Part shown: positions 10,455 to 17,701 of the stretch, one piece after another
Layout of the letters: every line of letters begins with the position of its first letter
How positions within the stretch are numbered: position 1 is the first letter of the stretch
Source: Blastocatellia bacterium
GTDB taxonomy: Bacteria > Acidobacteriota > Blastocatellia > RBC074
Length of the DNA stretch: 58,372 bases
Direction of reading: 5' to 3'
NCBI GenBank assembly: GCA_016789725.1
Contig: JAEUQN010000023.1
Span: 1 to 58,372, forward strand
The notes under the pieces: model-generated
Told to the model about the DNA's origin: nothing
What the model saw: only the letters and a program-made list of their open reading frames with translations
The model's database searches: none
Program-made: the position numbers and the translations under genes

Positions 10455-10490
10455 GTCATTGAGGGGGTCATTGAGGGGGTCATTGAGGGA
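10455..10490. repeat. Three tandem copies of a 12-bp unit
   Basis: GTCATTGAGGGG is repeated three times head to tail; the last copy ends in A instead of G. It directly follows the 12-bp inverted repeat. Copy number is low and it may simply be a slippage product. Confidence 0.75.
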
Positions 10491-10612
10491 GATCGCAAAG
10501 CCGAGCCACATTCTACAAATGGATGGTCTTTGAAAATTAAATCCGGCGATGCCCCGGAGGGGCGATTGATGGTAGGCAGGTCGTTCACGGCCTGTCTAAA
10601 ATCAGCTCGAAT

Positions 10613-10730
10613 GTTTCTCCCGCTACTTAACGCGCAGCTTGCGCACGAAAATGCTCAGGCAAAAAAAAAGATTTTTTTCGGTGATTATTTTGCGCGACAG
10701 CTTGCGCGTTAGAAGGCAGCGGGGAGAAAC
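10613..10730. repeat. Imperfect long palindrome (intergenic hairpin element)
   Basis: The left arm (about 10613-10645) starts GTTTCTCCC and contains TTAACGCGCAGCTTGCGCA. The right arm (about 10691-10730) is its imperfect complement, with small insertions. The loop contains an A-run followed by a T-run (about 10661-10678), which can form an inner A/T stem. It ends 40 bp before the cytochrome c start. It resembles the other intergenic hairpins in the window in size but not in sequence. Confidence 0.55.
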
Positions 10731-10769
10731 GAACCAACGTTTCCCTCAAATACATAACGGGAGAAAACT

Positions 10770-11192
10770 ATGAAAAGAATTGTTTTGTCAGTGGTCCTGA
10801 TCACCGCGCTTGCGCTGGCCTGGAGCTGCGCCGCCAGTGATCCACAAGCGCGAAAATTGGCGCGCGGAAAATATCTGGTTGAAAACGTCGGGATGTGCGC
10901 TGATTGCCATTCGCCGCGCAATGACAAAGGCGAATTTGATCAGAAGCGTTGGTTGCAAGGTGGTCAACTTGCCTTTGCGCCGGTCGTGCCGATTCCAGGC
11001 TGGGCTGGAACTGCGCCGTGGATTGCGGGCCTGCCAAATATCTCTGAAGCCGAGGCGGTGAAATTATTGGAAACTGGAACGACCTCCACCGGGATGGCGA
11101 AGCGCCCTCCGATGCCGCCGTTTAAGTTCGCACACGAGGATGCTGAAGCAGTTGTGATGTATTTGAAATCGCTTGGCTCAAAACAAAGCTGA
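10770..11192 (+). CDS. Exported mono-heme cytochrome c
   Basis: A 140-residue protein with a signal sequence (MKRIVLSVVLITALALAWSC) that may be cleaved or lipidated at C20. The heme-attachment motif CADCH is at 43-47, preceded by RGKYLVENVGM and followed by SPRND. The likely axial methionine is in KRPPMPPFKF. A final helix (EDAEAVVMYLKSL) completes a class I cytochrome c fold. Such small cytochromes shuttle electrons in the periplasm or attach to larger dehydrogenases. No partner oxidoreductase is adjacent. The ribosome site GGGAG at 10759 supports the ATG at 10770. Its only close neighbour is the convergent chorismate mutase. Confidence 0.9.
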   Translation: MKRIVLSVVLITALALAWSCAASDPQARKLARGKYLVENVGMCADCHSPRNDKGEFDQKRWLQGGQLAFAPVVPIPGWAGTAPWIAGLPNISEAEAVKLLETGTTSTGMAKRPPMPPFKFAHEDAEAVVMYLKSLGSKQS

Positions 11193-11239
11193 GGGCGAAC
11201 CGATGTCATGCGATGTTGCTCCATTAAGGGCGCATCGCA

Positions 11240-11602
11240 TTACTTTTCTTTGGTGCTATCAAGCGTTTGGAGCGCGACCGTTTCGGCGATGATTCGTTCA
11301 TAGATACGGCGCGCGGCAGCGGGGCTGAGCGGTGGTTTGCTGTTGGTCATCGCATTGCGCAGCACTTCTTCCTCTCGTCCTTTGGCGGAAGCGGGTGGGA
11401 TGTTTGCCTGTTGGCGAATGCGTCCAATTTCCAGGGCGATTTTAGCGCGTTCATTGAGCAGGGAAATGACCTGTTTATCTATCGCGTCAATTCGTTTGCG
11501 ATGTTGTGCGATGGCTTTAGCGGGCGACCCCGCCGGTTGGGATTGACCAATTGTCAGAGGTGTTGCCGTGAAAATTATCAAGAAGCAAAGAATCCATTTC
11601 AT
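11240..11602 (-). CDS. Exported chorismate mutase (AroQ-type)
   Basis: A 120-residue protein with an N-terminal signal peptide (MKWILCFLIIFTATPLTIG). The remainder is an all-helical type II chorismate mutase domain: RKRIDAIDKQVISLLNERAK is the first long helix with the R-x2-I-D-x-I-D pattern, followed by IALEIGRIRQ, an REEEVLRNA helix and ARRIYERIIAETVALQ. The family converts chorismate to prephenate for phenylalanine and tyrosine synthesis; exported forms (AroQ-gamma) are known in some bacteria, with unclear function because chorismate is cytoplasmic. The gene follows the ECF sigma factor on the same strand with a 12-bp gap, so the two are probably co-transcribed. Domain assignment is secure; the export role is inference. 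Confidence 0.85.
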   Translation of the reverse strand: MKWILCFLIIFTATPLTIGQSQPAGSPAKAIAQHRKRIDAIDKQVISLLNERAKIALEIGRIRQQANIPPASAKGREEEVLRNAMTNSKPPLSPAAARRIYERIIAETVALQTLDSTKEK

Positions 11603-11614
11603 AAAAGGTTCGCA

Positions 11615-12217
11615 TTAGTCCGCTGCTGCATGTTCGGCGTCGCCTTTCGTGATTTCGCGGTACAGCCACGCTCGGGTTGTTTTCCATTGCCGGACAAACG
11701 TGGCGATGCTGATCCCCAAAACTTTGGCAGTTTCTTCCACTGAGAGGCCCGCAAAATATCGTAACTCTACCATCCGGCTTTTTTGCGGATCGAACTCCGC
11801 CAGCGCCGTTAAGGCATCATCCAGCGCAATTAAATCTGCTGCTCGTTCAGCGGATAAATTGATTGCTTCGACCTCGTCGAGGGCAATTTTTACGCCGCCG
11901 CTGCCACGTTTTTCTGACCTGTGCTGACGCGCGTGGTCTACTAAAATGCGGCGCATCATTTGTGCCGCCACGCCGAGGAAGTGTGCGCGGTTTTGCCAAT
12001 CCACATCCTGCCCCAGCAACCGCAAATAGGCTTCATGCACCAGTGCTGTCGGTTGCAACGTGTGATCTTCGCGTTCGCGCCGCAAATAGCCTGCTGCTAA
12101 CCGCCGCAGTTCGTTGTAAACGAGCGGAAAGACCTGCTCCAGCGCCTGATGATCGCCGTTGTTGTAGGCCGCAAGCAATTGGGTGATTTCTTCGGGTGGG
12201 GTCGGTGCAGTTGACAT
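11615..12217 (-). CDS. ECF-family RNA polymerase sigma factor (TIGR02999-like)
   Basis: A 200-residue sigma factor. Region 2 is seen in YNELRRLAAGYLRRER and PTALVHEAYLRL, and region 4 in MVELRYFAGLSVEETAKVLG followed by a helix with VRQWKTTRAWLYREI. This pattern, including HTLQPTALVHEAYLRL and RAHFLGVAAQMMRRILVDHAR, is typical of the ECF subgroup often paired with Ser/Thr kinases in Acidobacteria and Planctomycetes. The ATG at 12217 is preferred over TTG 12229 or ATG 12223, because a GGA lies seven bases before it. No anti-sigma gene is adjacent. The downstream gene is the exported chorismate mutase. Its promoter region shares inverted repeats with the divergent beta-lactamase-fold gene. Confidence 0.92.
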   Translation of the reverse strand: MSTAPTPPEEITQLLAAYNNGDHQALEQVFPLVYNELRRLAAGYLRREREDHTLQPTALVHEAYLRLLGQDVDWQNRAHFLGVAAQMMRRILVDHARQHRSEKRGSGGVKIALDEVEAINLSAERAADLIALDDALTALAEFDPQKSRMVELRYFAGLSVEETAKVLGISIATFVRQWKTTRAWLYREITKGDAEHAAAD

Positions 12218-12252
12218 AACCATTTCCAAAAAAGCTCAGGGGGAAGTTCATC

Positions 12253-12350
12253 GAACTCTCTTCGCCGTGCGTTGTCAAGTCAATGATTGACCTGTTAATT
12301 GAATCTGAGTTCAATCGTAATAACGATTGAACTCTCTTGAGTTGTCAAGT
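12253..12350. repeat. Paired direct repeats and dyads between divergent genes
   Basis: GAACTCTCTT followed by GTTGTCAAGT occurs twice (12253-12280 and 12329-12350, with different spacers). Between the copies lie the dyad GTCAA-TGA-TTGAC (12279-12291) and the perfect dyad GTTCAATCGT-AATA-ACGATTGAAC (12309-12332). This density of symmetric sites between the sigma factor and the hydrolase gene suggests a regulated divergent promoter. Confidence 0.6.
12293..12318. promoter_or_regulatory. 26-bp operator-like dyad, copy 1
   Basis: TGTTAATTGAA-N6-TTCAATCGT, with the symmetric core ATTGAA-N6-TTCAAT at 12298-12315. The same sequence occurs at 15287-15312 upstream of the second ECF sigma operon, with 22 of 26 positions identical and the only differences in the central N6. 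It lies 76 bp before the divergent sigma start and 126 bp before the hydrolase start. Operator function is inferred from symmetry and recurrence. Confidence 0.55.
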
Positions 12351-12443
12351 TGGCGCGCTTGGCGCATCATTTCACCAACTCATAACGAACAAGACAACGT
12401 AAAAGTTACGAACTGGCGATTTCTTTTATCTGAGGCGTTACCG

Positions 12444-13913
12444 ATGAAATTCAAAACTCCTTTTCTGGTCCTAACAATTTCTGTTTTGACACTGACTTTT
12501 GGTAGCAGTCTCGGCCAAAAATCTGGGCCCACTTCCGACCGCATCCAGCGGGTCGAAAACAACCTGTTGCCTGCGATCATTCTCAAAGGCCGAGCCGAGC
12601 CGATGAAGATTGCGGATCGCCTGGCACATTACAAAGTCCCTGGTGTTAGCATTGCTGTTATCAATAACGGCAAGCTTGAATGGGCGAAAGGTTACGGTGT
12701 TGCCGAAGCTGGAAGCGCTAGGCCGGTGACCGTGGAAACACGATTCCAGGCGGCTTCAATCAGTAAGCCTGTGGCGGCGTTGGCAGCATTGGCGTTGGTG
12801 CAGCAAGGTCAGCTCAATCTGGATGAAAACGTAAATCTGAAGCTTAAATCGTGGCAAGTGCCAGACAATGAATTTACCAAAGAACAGAACGTTACTTTGC
12901 GTCGTTTGGTCAGCCACAGTGCCGGATTGACTGTGCATGGATTTCGCGGTTACGCGGCGGACGAATCTGTGCCGACCTTGGTCCAAATCCTCGACGGGCA
13001 AAAGCCCGCCAACTCTGCGCCGATTCGCGTCAATCTGTTGCCCGGCAGCAAGTGGCGTTATTCGGGTGGCGGCTACAATGTCTTACAGCAGTTGTTGCTG
13101 GATGTGACGGGCAAGCCATTTCCAACCTTGATGCAAGAGCTGGTCCTCAGCAAAATCGGGATGAAGCAAAGCACTTATCAGCAGCCGTTGCCGAAAGAAT
13201 GGGAAGCGGTCGGTGCTATCGGTCATCGCGCGGATGGTCAGCCAGTAAAAGGCCGTTGGCATACATATCCTGAAATGGCTGCGGCAGGATTGTGGACGAC
13301 GCCTTCCGATCTGGCACGCTTTGCGATTGAGTTGCAACAATCACTCAAGGGGAAATCCAACAAAGTGCTATCGGCAGAAATGACACGCCAGATGCTGACC
13401 CGGCAAATTGGCGAGTATGGGCTGGGCATCGGGTTGGGGGGCAAAGAAAACATTACAAGCTTCAGTCACGGCGGATCGAATGAAGGGTTCAGATGTATGT
13501 TGTTTGCGTATCTGGACTCTGGGCAAGGCGCAATTGTGATGACCAATGGAGATCGCGGCAGCAATTTGACCAGCGAAATTCTACGCGCCATCGCACGGGA
13601 ATATGGTTGGCCTGATTATTTGCCAACGGAAAAAACTGTGATCCAAGGCAATCCCGCACAATATTCATCGTATGTGGGGAAATACAACGCGGGCGGAACT
13701 TTGCTTACGGTTAGCATTGAAGCCGGGCGACTCTTTCTTCTGGCACCACCATTCGGCCCGCAGCGGGTGGAGTTATTTCCATCGGCTGAAAATCGGTTTT
13801 TTGTGCTGGAAGATGGCGTTGAGTTCAGTTTCGTCAAAGATGGGCAAGGAGAAGTTGGTGAACTGCAGGTCATCTTTGGCAGTAATACGCAGACTGCGAA
13901 AAAAGTGAAATGA
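12444..13913 (+). CDS. Secreted serine hydrolase, beta-lactamase (class C/AmpC-like) family
   Basis: A 489-residue protein. The ATG at 12444 is chosen because GAGG precedes it by eight bases and a signal peptide follows (MKFKTPFLVLTISVLTLTFG); an in-frame ATG at 12327 would add 39 residues without homology. The serine nucleophile motif S-x-x-K is SISK (105-108) within RFQAASISKPVAALAALALV. The second motif region is WRYSGGGYNVLQQLL, where the tyrosine is kept and the usual asparagine is replaced by glycine, and the third is SHGGSNEG. The C-terminal hundred residues form an added beta domain. Members are esterases, D-aminopeptidases or transpeptidase-like enzymes as often as true beta-lactamases, so resistance should not be assumed. 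The divergent upstream region carries operator-like dyads. Confidence 0.88.
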   Translation: MKFKTPFLVLTISVLTLTFGSSLGQKSGPTSDRIQRVENNLLPAIILKGRAEPMKIADRLAHYKVPGVSIAVINNGKLEWAKGYGVAEAGSARPVTVETRFQAASISKPVAALAALALVQQGQLNLDENVNLKLKSWQVPDNEFTKEQNVTLRRLVSHSAGLTVHGFRGYAADESVPTLVQILDGQKPANSAPIRVNLLPGSKWRYSGGGYNVLQQLLLDVTGKPFPTLMQELVLSKIGMKQSTYQQPLPKEWEAVGAIGHRADGQPVKGRWHTYPEMAAAGLWTTPSDLARFAIELQQSLKGKSNKVLSAEMTRQMLTRQIGEYGLGIGLGGKENITSFSHGGSNEGFRCMLFAYLDSGQGAIVMTNGDRGSNLTSEILRAIAREYGWPDYLPTEKTVIQGNPAQYSSYVGKYNAGGTLLTVSIEAGRLFLLAPPFGPQRVELFPSAENRFFVLEDGVEFSFVKDGQGEVGELQVIFGSNTQTAKKVK

Positions 13914-13992
13914 ATTCGTTTTCCGGCCTACGTCAGATTATACTTCCTCTGGCCGAGATGCCCTTGAGACGTAGGAAGGAGATCATTGTCAC

Positions 13993-14775
13993 TTGAAAAA
14001 CTACATTGCCCTTACACTGTTTTTACTGTTTTCTTGCACGACCTTTGCACAAAAGGCCGACCCCGACGATCCCGCCAATATCGAGAAAGGCAAGAAGCTG
14101 CTGCAACAAGTCATCGAAGCGCGCGGCGGCGCAACCTTTCTGAACTTCAAGACGATTGAATCTACCGGGCAATGGACTCCGTTCGAGCAGGGAGCTTCAA
14201 CGGTCCCCGTTCGCTTTGAAGATTACATCGTGTATCCCGACAAAGAGCGAACCGAGTTTGGCAAAGGCAAAAAGAAAGACCGCAAAATCAACGTCAACGT
14301 TGGTACGACCGGCTGGGTGTATGACGGCGAAGCGGAAACGCTGAAAGATCAAACCGAAAAGCAGATCAAAGATTTTCAGGAGAGCCGCGAATCCGATATT
14401 GATATGGTTTTGCGCGCGGCGGTACAGAACAAAGATGCCGAGGTCCGCTTTTACGGGCGCGAAGAAACACAGCCCGGCGAACGCGCCGATGTCGTGATGA
14501 TTAAACTCAAGATGACGTTTTACGTGATGCTTGATCCCTACTCCAAACTACCGCGCACGATGACTTATGAAAAAGCCGAAGAGAAGGGAACCGCGCGCTA
14601 TGAATATCGCTTCCATCAATACGTGCCGTACGACGGCGTGAAGTTTCCCAATATCGTAGACCTGTACCGTGATGGAGTTCAGATCAGTCGCGTGAATTAT
14701 CAAACCATCAAATTGAACGGGCCAATCCCGGAAACATTATTTGCAAAGCCTGCGAATGCCAAGGCGATTAAGTAA
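13993..14775 (+). CDS. Secreted protein, LolA/RseB-like acidobacterial family
   Basis: A 260-residue exported protein with signal MKNYIALTLFLLFSCTTFAQ. A TTG start at 13993 is used; AAGGAG lies 11 bases upstream and no in-frame ATG fits. The sequence NIEKGKKLLQQVIEARGG begins a family widespread in Acidobacteria: a helix, then a series of beta strands (FEDYIVYPDKERTEF, VGTTGWVYDGEAETL, YVMLDPYSKLPRTMTYEKA, YEYRFHQYVPYDGVKFP). The pattern resembles the half-barrel of LolA, LolB and RseB, which bind lipid or lipoprotein tails, but that fold assignment is inference. The next gene starts two bases after this stop, so translation is probably coupled with the DinB protein. Function unknown. Confidence 0.75.
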   Translation: MKNYIALTLFLLFSCTTFAQKADPDDPANIEKGKKLLQQVIEARGGATFLNFKTIESTGQWTPFEQGASTVPVRFEDYIVYPDKERTEFGKGKKKDRKINVNVGTTGWVYDGEAETLKDQTEKQIKDFQESRESDIDMVLRAAVQNKDAEVRFYGREETQPGERADVVMIKLKMTFYVMLDPYSKLPRTMTYEKAEEKGTARYEYRFHQYVPYDGVKFPNIVDLYRDGVQISRVNYQTIKLNGPIPETLFAKPANAKAIK

Positions 14776-14777
14776 CT

Positions 14778-15239
14778 ATGCAAGAGCAGTTCATCGAAAC
14801 CTGGCAGATTCATAATCGGATCAATTTGTATCTGCTCGCAGGCATCAGCCCCGAAGCTTTGCAAGATTGCCCGACGAAAAAGGGGCGCACTATCGGCGAT
14901 CAATTCGCGCACCTGCACAATGTACGGCTTATGTGGTTGAGTGTCTCGGCCCCGGATTTGATGGCTGATCTGGAAAAAATTGAGAGGGGCGCAAATCTTG
15001 GCATTTCTGATCTTGAAGGCGCTCTGGTTGAATCCGGTGAGGCCCTGGAAAAGTTATTGCGACGCGGGCTGGAGACCGGGAAAATCAAAGGCTTCAAGCC
15101 GAGCGTGGCAGCGTTTCTCGGCTACGTGATTGCCCACGAATCACATCATCGCGGGCAGATCATGTTAACGCTCAAGTTGGCCGGACACATGGTGGATAAA
15201 AAAATACAATTCGGGATGTGGGAATGGGGAACTCGTTGA
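14778..15239 (+). CDS. DinB-family metal-binding four-helix protein
   Basis: A 153-residue protein of the DinB/YfiT superfamily. It shows the expected helices and metal ligands: FAHLHNVRLMWL, which contains the first histidine, and YVIAHESHHRGQIMLTLKLAG, with the HESHHRGQ ligand pair. DinB proteins are usually nickel- or zinc-binding, and some act as thiol transferases using bacillithiol or mycothiol. The partner thiol here is not known. The ATG is two bases after the stop of the LolA-like gene, so the two are co-transcribed. No signal peptide is present, so it acts in the cytoplasm. It is full-length for the family. Confidence 0.87.
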   Translation: MQEQFIETWQIHNRINLYLLAGISPEALQDCPTKKGRTIGDQFAHLHNVRLMWLSVSAPDLMADLEKIERGANLGISDLEGALVESGEALEKLLRRGLETGKIKGFKPSVAAFLGYVIAHESHHRGQIMLTLKLAGHMVDKKIQFGMWEWGTR

Positions 15240-15286
15240 CCGGTGAAACGGAAGTAAAAGAAAAAGCACTTACTCGTGGAGAGAGG

Positions 15287-15312
15287 TGTTAATTGAATTC
15301 CAATTCAATCGT
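15287..15312. promoter_or_regulatory. 26-bp operator-like dyad, copy 2
   Basis: TGTTAATTGAA-N6-TTCAATCGT again, here with the palindromic core ATTGAATT-CC-AATTCAAT. It is nested inside a second imperfect dyad formed by CTTACTCGT (15269-15277) and ACGAGTGAG (15317-15325). It lies about 220 bp before the ECF sigma start at 15533, in a 293-bp gap with no other feature seen. The match to 12293-12318 is the reason for calling it. Confidence 0.55.
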
Positions 15313-15532
15313 TTTGACGAGTGAGAGTCGTTCTTTTTACGGTCAACTTTTTATCGAACTTCTACGACAAGCGCCTCGTACTGGAAGCCGTGAGGTTGAT
15401 GTTCATTGAAATAGTTAGTAATACGTGGTGGCAGGCGGGAAAGAGACGAACCCAACATCAACCGTTTCTTTTCCGTACCGCGCACTGATTGCTTACGATT
15501 TCAAAAGAGGTTCATTCACAGTAAGGAAAAAT

Positions 15533-16123
15533 ATGGGAGCCAACCCGAGTTTAGTGATTTCAGATGCAGAGTTGGTACGCCGATGTCGAGCCGGCGACAG
15601 CGTTGCGTGGGAACAGATCGTTCACAATTTTTCACGGCGTGTGTACAACCTGGCATATCGGTTCACGAATCGCCACGAATCGGCAGAAGATTTGACACAA
15701 GAAGTCTTTGTTCGTGTCTATCGTTCTTTGGATCAATATGATCCTTATGCCGGAGATTTGGCGAATTGGCTGATGCGGCTGGCACGAAATCTGGTCATTG
15801 ATGACTATCGCAAACGCGTTCGGACTCCGACTGACGTGGGCGAGGATTTAACGGACCACGAATTTCATTTGCGCAGCGGGGCTGATACGCCGGATCGTCG
15901 CGTCGAACGACAGGAACGCGCCTTGCAAGTTCATCAGGCGATTGCAAAATTGCCACCTGATTTACGCGAGTGCGTAATTTTGCGCGATATTGAGGAATTA
16001 AGTTATCAGGAAATTGTGGACATCCTGGAAATTCCACTGGGAACGGTCAAATCGCGCATTAATCGTGGCAGAATTGAGCTGGCAAAAACGCTTAGAAGAA
16101 TGAAAGTTGTCGAATACATTTAG
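15533..16123 (+). CDS. ECF-family sigma factor (RpoE-like)
   Basis: A 196-residue sigma factor. The ATG at 15533 has AAGGA six bases upstream and matches the usual family start; the frame is open back to 15425 but that extension has no homology. Region 2 is in YNLAYRFTNRHESAEDLTQE with FVRVYRSLDQY and NWLMRLARNLVIDDYRKR. Region 4 is in LRECVILRDIEELSYQEIVD with PLGTVKSRINRGRIELA. It belongs to the group controlled by membrane-anchored zinc-finger anti-sigma factors, and that partner is encoded directly downstream (16201). It should direct transcription in response to an envelope signal. The 26-bp dyad upstream is a candidate control site. Confidence 0.95.
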   Translation: MGANPSLVISDAELVRRCRAGDSVAWEQIVHNFSRRVYNLAYRFTNRHESAEDLTQEVFVRVYRSLDQYDPYAGDLANWLMRLARNLVIDDYRKRVRTPTDVGEDLTDHEFHLRSGADTPDRRVERQERALQVHQAIAKLPPDLRECVILRDIEELSYQEIVDILEIPLGTVKSRINRGRIELAKTLRRMKVVEYI

Positions 16124-16126
16124 TGG

Positions 16127-16193
16127 TTGCTGGTCGTTCGTAATCGGCGTTCAGCAATGACTTTTCTTGACCGATTACAGACCATCAACGACT
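16127..16193. repeat. Imperfect inverted repeat between sigma and anti-sigma genes
   Basis: The left arm (about 16127-16151) contains GGTCGTTCGTAATCGG. The right arm (about 16168-16193) contains GACCGATTACAGACCATC and is its imperfect complement. It fills the 77-bp gap between sigma stop and anti-sigma start. The TAATCGG word and GGT-rich arms recall the element at 53.7 kb. A hairpin here could lower anti-sigma expression relative to sigma. Confidence 0.5.
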
Positions 16194-16200
16194 GGTTTTT

Positions 16201-16986
16201 ATGATTTGCAGTATCTTTCAAGACAAAATCTCTGAATACCTTGATGGCGCATTAGTCGCGCGTGAGAAGGCCGAATTTGCTGCCCATCGGCTGAGTTGCC
16301 GCGAATGCCGCGAGGTGTTCAATGATGTGCGCGATACCGTACAAGCTTTGAGTTTGTATGCGCACGAAGACAGTACCGATTCTCTCGTGGCGTTGGAAGC
16401 GCGCATTATGGATGCCACCAGCGCGGGCGAAATGCTTAGTTGCACAGAGTTCGACAAAATGATCGAACGCTATTTCGATGGCGTGATTTTGGGACCAACC
16501 TTTCAAAACTTCCAGGCGCATTTTGAAGGCTGCTGGAAATGTCGCCGTTTGCTGCGCGGCATTGAAGAAGCCAAAGATATGATGCGCGAGGCGAGAGAAG
16601 AAATCGAAATGCCCGCCGATTTATCAAAGCGAATTATGGCGGCGACAATTGGTCAGGAAACAGACACCTTTTTTGACAAGCTGTCACGTTCGCTCAAGGT
16701 TGGACAGTGGGTCGCCGCCATGTTGATTTTTGCCGCAACGGGGATGCTGATTAACTATCGGTACGGCAGCGTTGAAAATCTTGCCACGCAAAAGCAGGAG
16801 CTGTTCAATCAAGCGGTTATTGATACCGGCACGATGGCCGTTGCCGGAATGCAATTTCTCTCTGTCAAACTCAACGACACCAAGGAACAAATCAAAAAAC
16901 GCCGCGAGTCTGAACAGTCAGCCCCGTCACCAACGCCTTCTCCCGTTAACCAGAAACCGTCCACAACCGATCAGCAATCACGATGA
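16201..16986 (+). CDS. Membrane anti-sigma factor with two zinc-finger-like motifs
   Basis: A 261-residue protein with two zf-HC2-type segments: HRLSCRECREVF, giving H-x3-C-x2-C (first half), and HFEGCWKCRRLL, giving the same spacing (about residues 110-120). Each follows a helix of the ISEYLDGAL or MIERYFDGVI type. A transmembrane helix lies at about 177-190 (WVAAMLIFAATGMLIN), and the C-terminal tail is rich in proline, serine and threonine. One such zinc domain normally binds the sigma factor and holds it at the membrane; two in series is less usual. It follows the sigma gene by 77 bp and overlaps the next gene by four bases, so the three form an operon. No good ribosome site is seen before the ATG. 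Confidence 0.88.
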   Translation: MICSIFQDKISEYLDGALVAREKAEFAAHRLSCRECREVFNDVRDTVQALSLYAHEDSTDSLVALEARIMDATSAGEMLSCTEFDKMIERYFDGVILGPTFQNFQAHFEGCWKCRRLLRGIEEAKDMMREAREEIEMPADLSKRIMAATIGQETDTFFDKLSRSLKVGQWVAAMLIFAATGMLINYRYGSVENLATQKQELFNQAVIDTGTMAVAGMQFLSVKLNDTKEQIKKRRESEQSAPSPTPSPVNQKPSTTDQQSR

Positions 16987-17699
16987 ATTGTTTCTACCAC
17001 CAGGTCACGTTAGCCAATACTCGATGCAAAACTTGCGCGCGTCCGTTATGTCCGGCCTGCGATCATCGTGTCAAAGGCTTTACCTATTGTCAGGATTGCA
17101 TCGTGGCGGGCGTCGAGGGCATGAACACCAGCAGTTCTGCGCGCCCGCATTCGGAATTGAAATCACCGGGTATCGCGGCGTTTTTGAGCCTCATTCCCGG
17201 TCTTGGTTCGGCCTACAATGGCCTGATTATCAAAGCTCTGGTTCATTTTGCGGTCGTCGTTGGGTTGTGGGAATTGAATGATTTATTTGATTCATTACTC
17301 TTCGGGTGGGCAGGCTTCGCCTTTTATGTCTATTCGATTTTTAATGCGTTTCAGGATGCCAAGCGATTAAATGCGGGCGCGGATTTAAGCGGCGAAGAAG
17401 CGCATCTCAAACGCCTCCTCCAGGAAAAAACCAATGTTTGGGGAACAGGGTTGATTGGGATTGGCGCTTTGGCAATTTTGCGTTGGGTGTTGCCCTATTC
17501 ATTTGTAACCAAGCTGTGGCCGCTCTTACTGATTGGCTTGGGCGTTTATTTATTGCAGATGTATCGCCGTGAGCCGAAAACGAAAATTACCAATCAATTG
17601 TCACCGGAATATCGAACCGAAATTCCGCCTGTCATCTCCTTTGATCCGGTTGCCCGCGACTATACGCAAGCGGAAACCCGACGCCTGGATGCGCGTTAA
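16983..17699 (+). CDS. B-box zinc-finger membrane protein
   Basis: A 238-residue protein. The first 45 residues form a B-box-like zinc finger: CFYHQ, then CKTCARPLCPAC and YCQDC, with Cys/His spacing typical of bacterial B-box proteins. After a linker (KSPGIAAFLSLIPGLGSAYN) there are several hydrophobic helices, including LIIKALVHFAVVVGLWELND, FGWAGFAFYVYSIFNAF, GTGLIGIGALAILRW and LWPLLLIGLGVYLLQM. The SLIPGLGSAYNG segment resembles the TM2-like domain seen in small membrane proteins. It overlaps the anti-sigma stop in an ATGA junction, so translation is coupled. It may help transmit or regulate the envelope signal sensed by the sigma/anti-sigma pair, but that is inference from position only. 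Confidence 0.8.
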   Translation: MNCFYHQVTLANTRCKTCARPLCPACDHRVKGFTYCQDCIVAGVEGMNTSSSARPHSELKSPGIAAFLSLIPGLGSAYNGLIIKALVHFAVVVGLWELNDLFDSLLFGWAGFAFYVYSIFNAFQDAKRLNAGADLSGEEAHLKRLLQEKTNVWGTGLIGIGALAILRWVLPYSFVTKLWPLLLIGLGVYLLQMYRREPKTKITNQLSPEYRTEIPPVISFDPVARDYTQAETRRLDAR

Positions 17700-17701
17700 C
17701 C

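Larger units (their letters stand above)
10311..10769. other. Intergenic region without a convincing gene; contains repeats
   Basis: This 459-bp gap separates the divergent TIGR03790-like and cytochrome c genes. It holds a 12-bp inverted repeat (10391-10402 with 10440-10451), three tandem copies of a 12-bp unit (10455-10490), and a longer imperfect palindrome (10613-10730). A 113-codon frame across it (10371-10712) lacks a homologue I recognise, and its middle is just the translated tandem repeat, so it is not called as a gene. Confidence 0.7.

Noticed and set aside
10455..10490. Possible CRISPR array at the triple repeat
   Set aside because: The units are directly adjacent with no spacers, and no cas gene is in the window.
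10371..10712. 113-codon frame in the gap before the cytochrome gene
   Set aside because: Its middle is the translated tandem repeat, there is no good ribosome site or recognisable homology, and the surrounding sequence is repeat-rich.
12287..12315. Sigma-70-type promoter TTGACC-N17-TTCAAT within the first operator
   Set aside because: Only the -35 resembles the consensus; the -10 overlaps the dyad and is a poor match, so it is not called separately.
12444..13913. True beta-lactamase resistance gene
   Set aside because: The fold and S-x-x-K motif are present, but the tyrosine motif lacks its usual asparagine and the family includes many esterases and peptidases.
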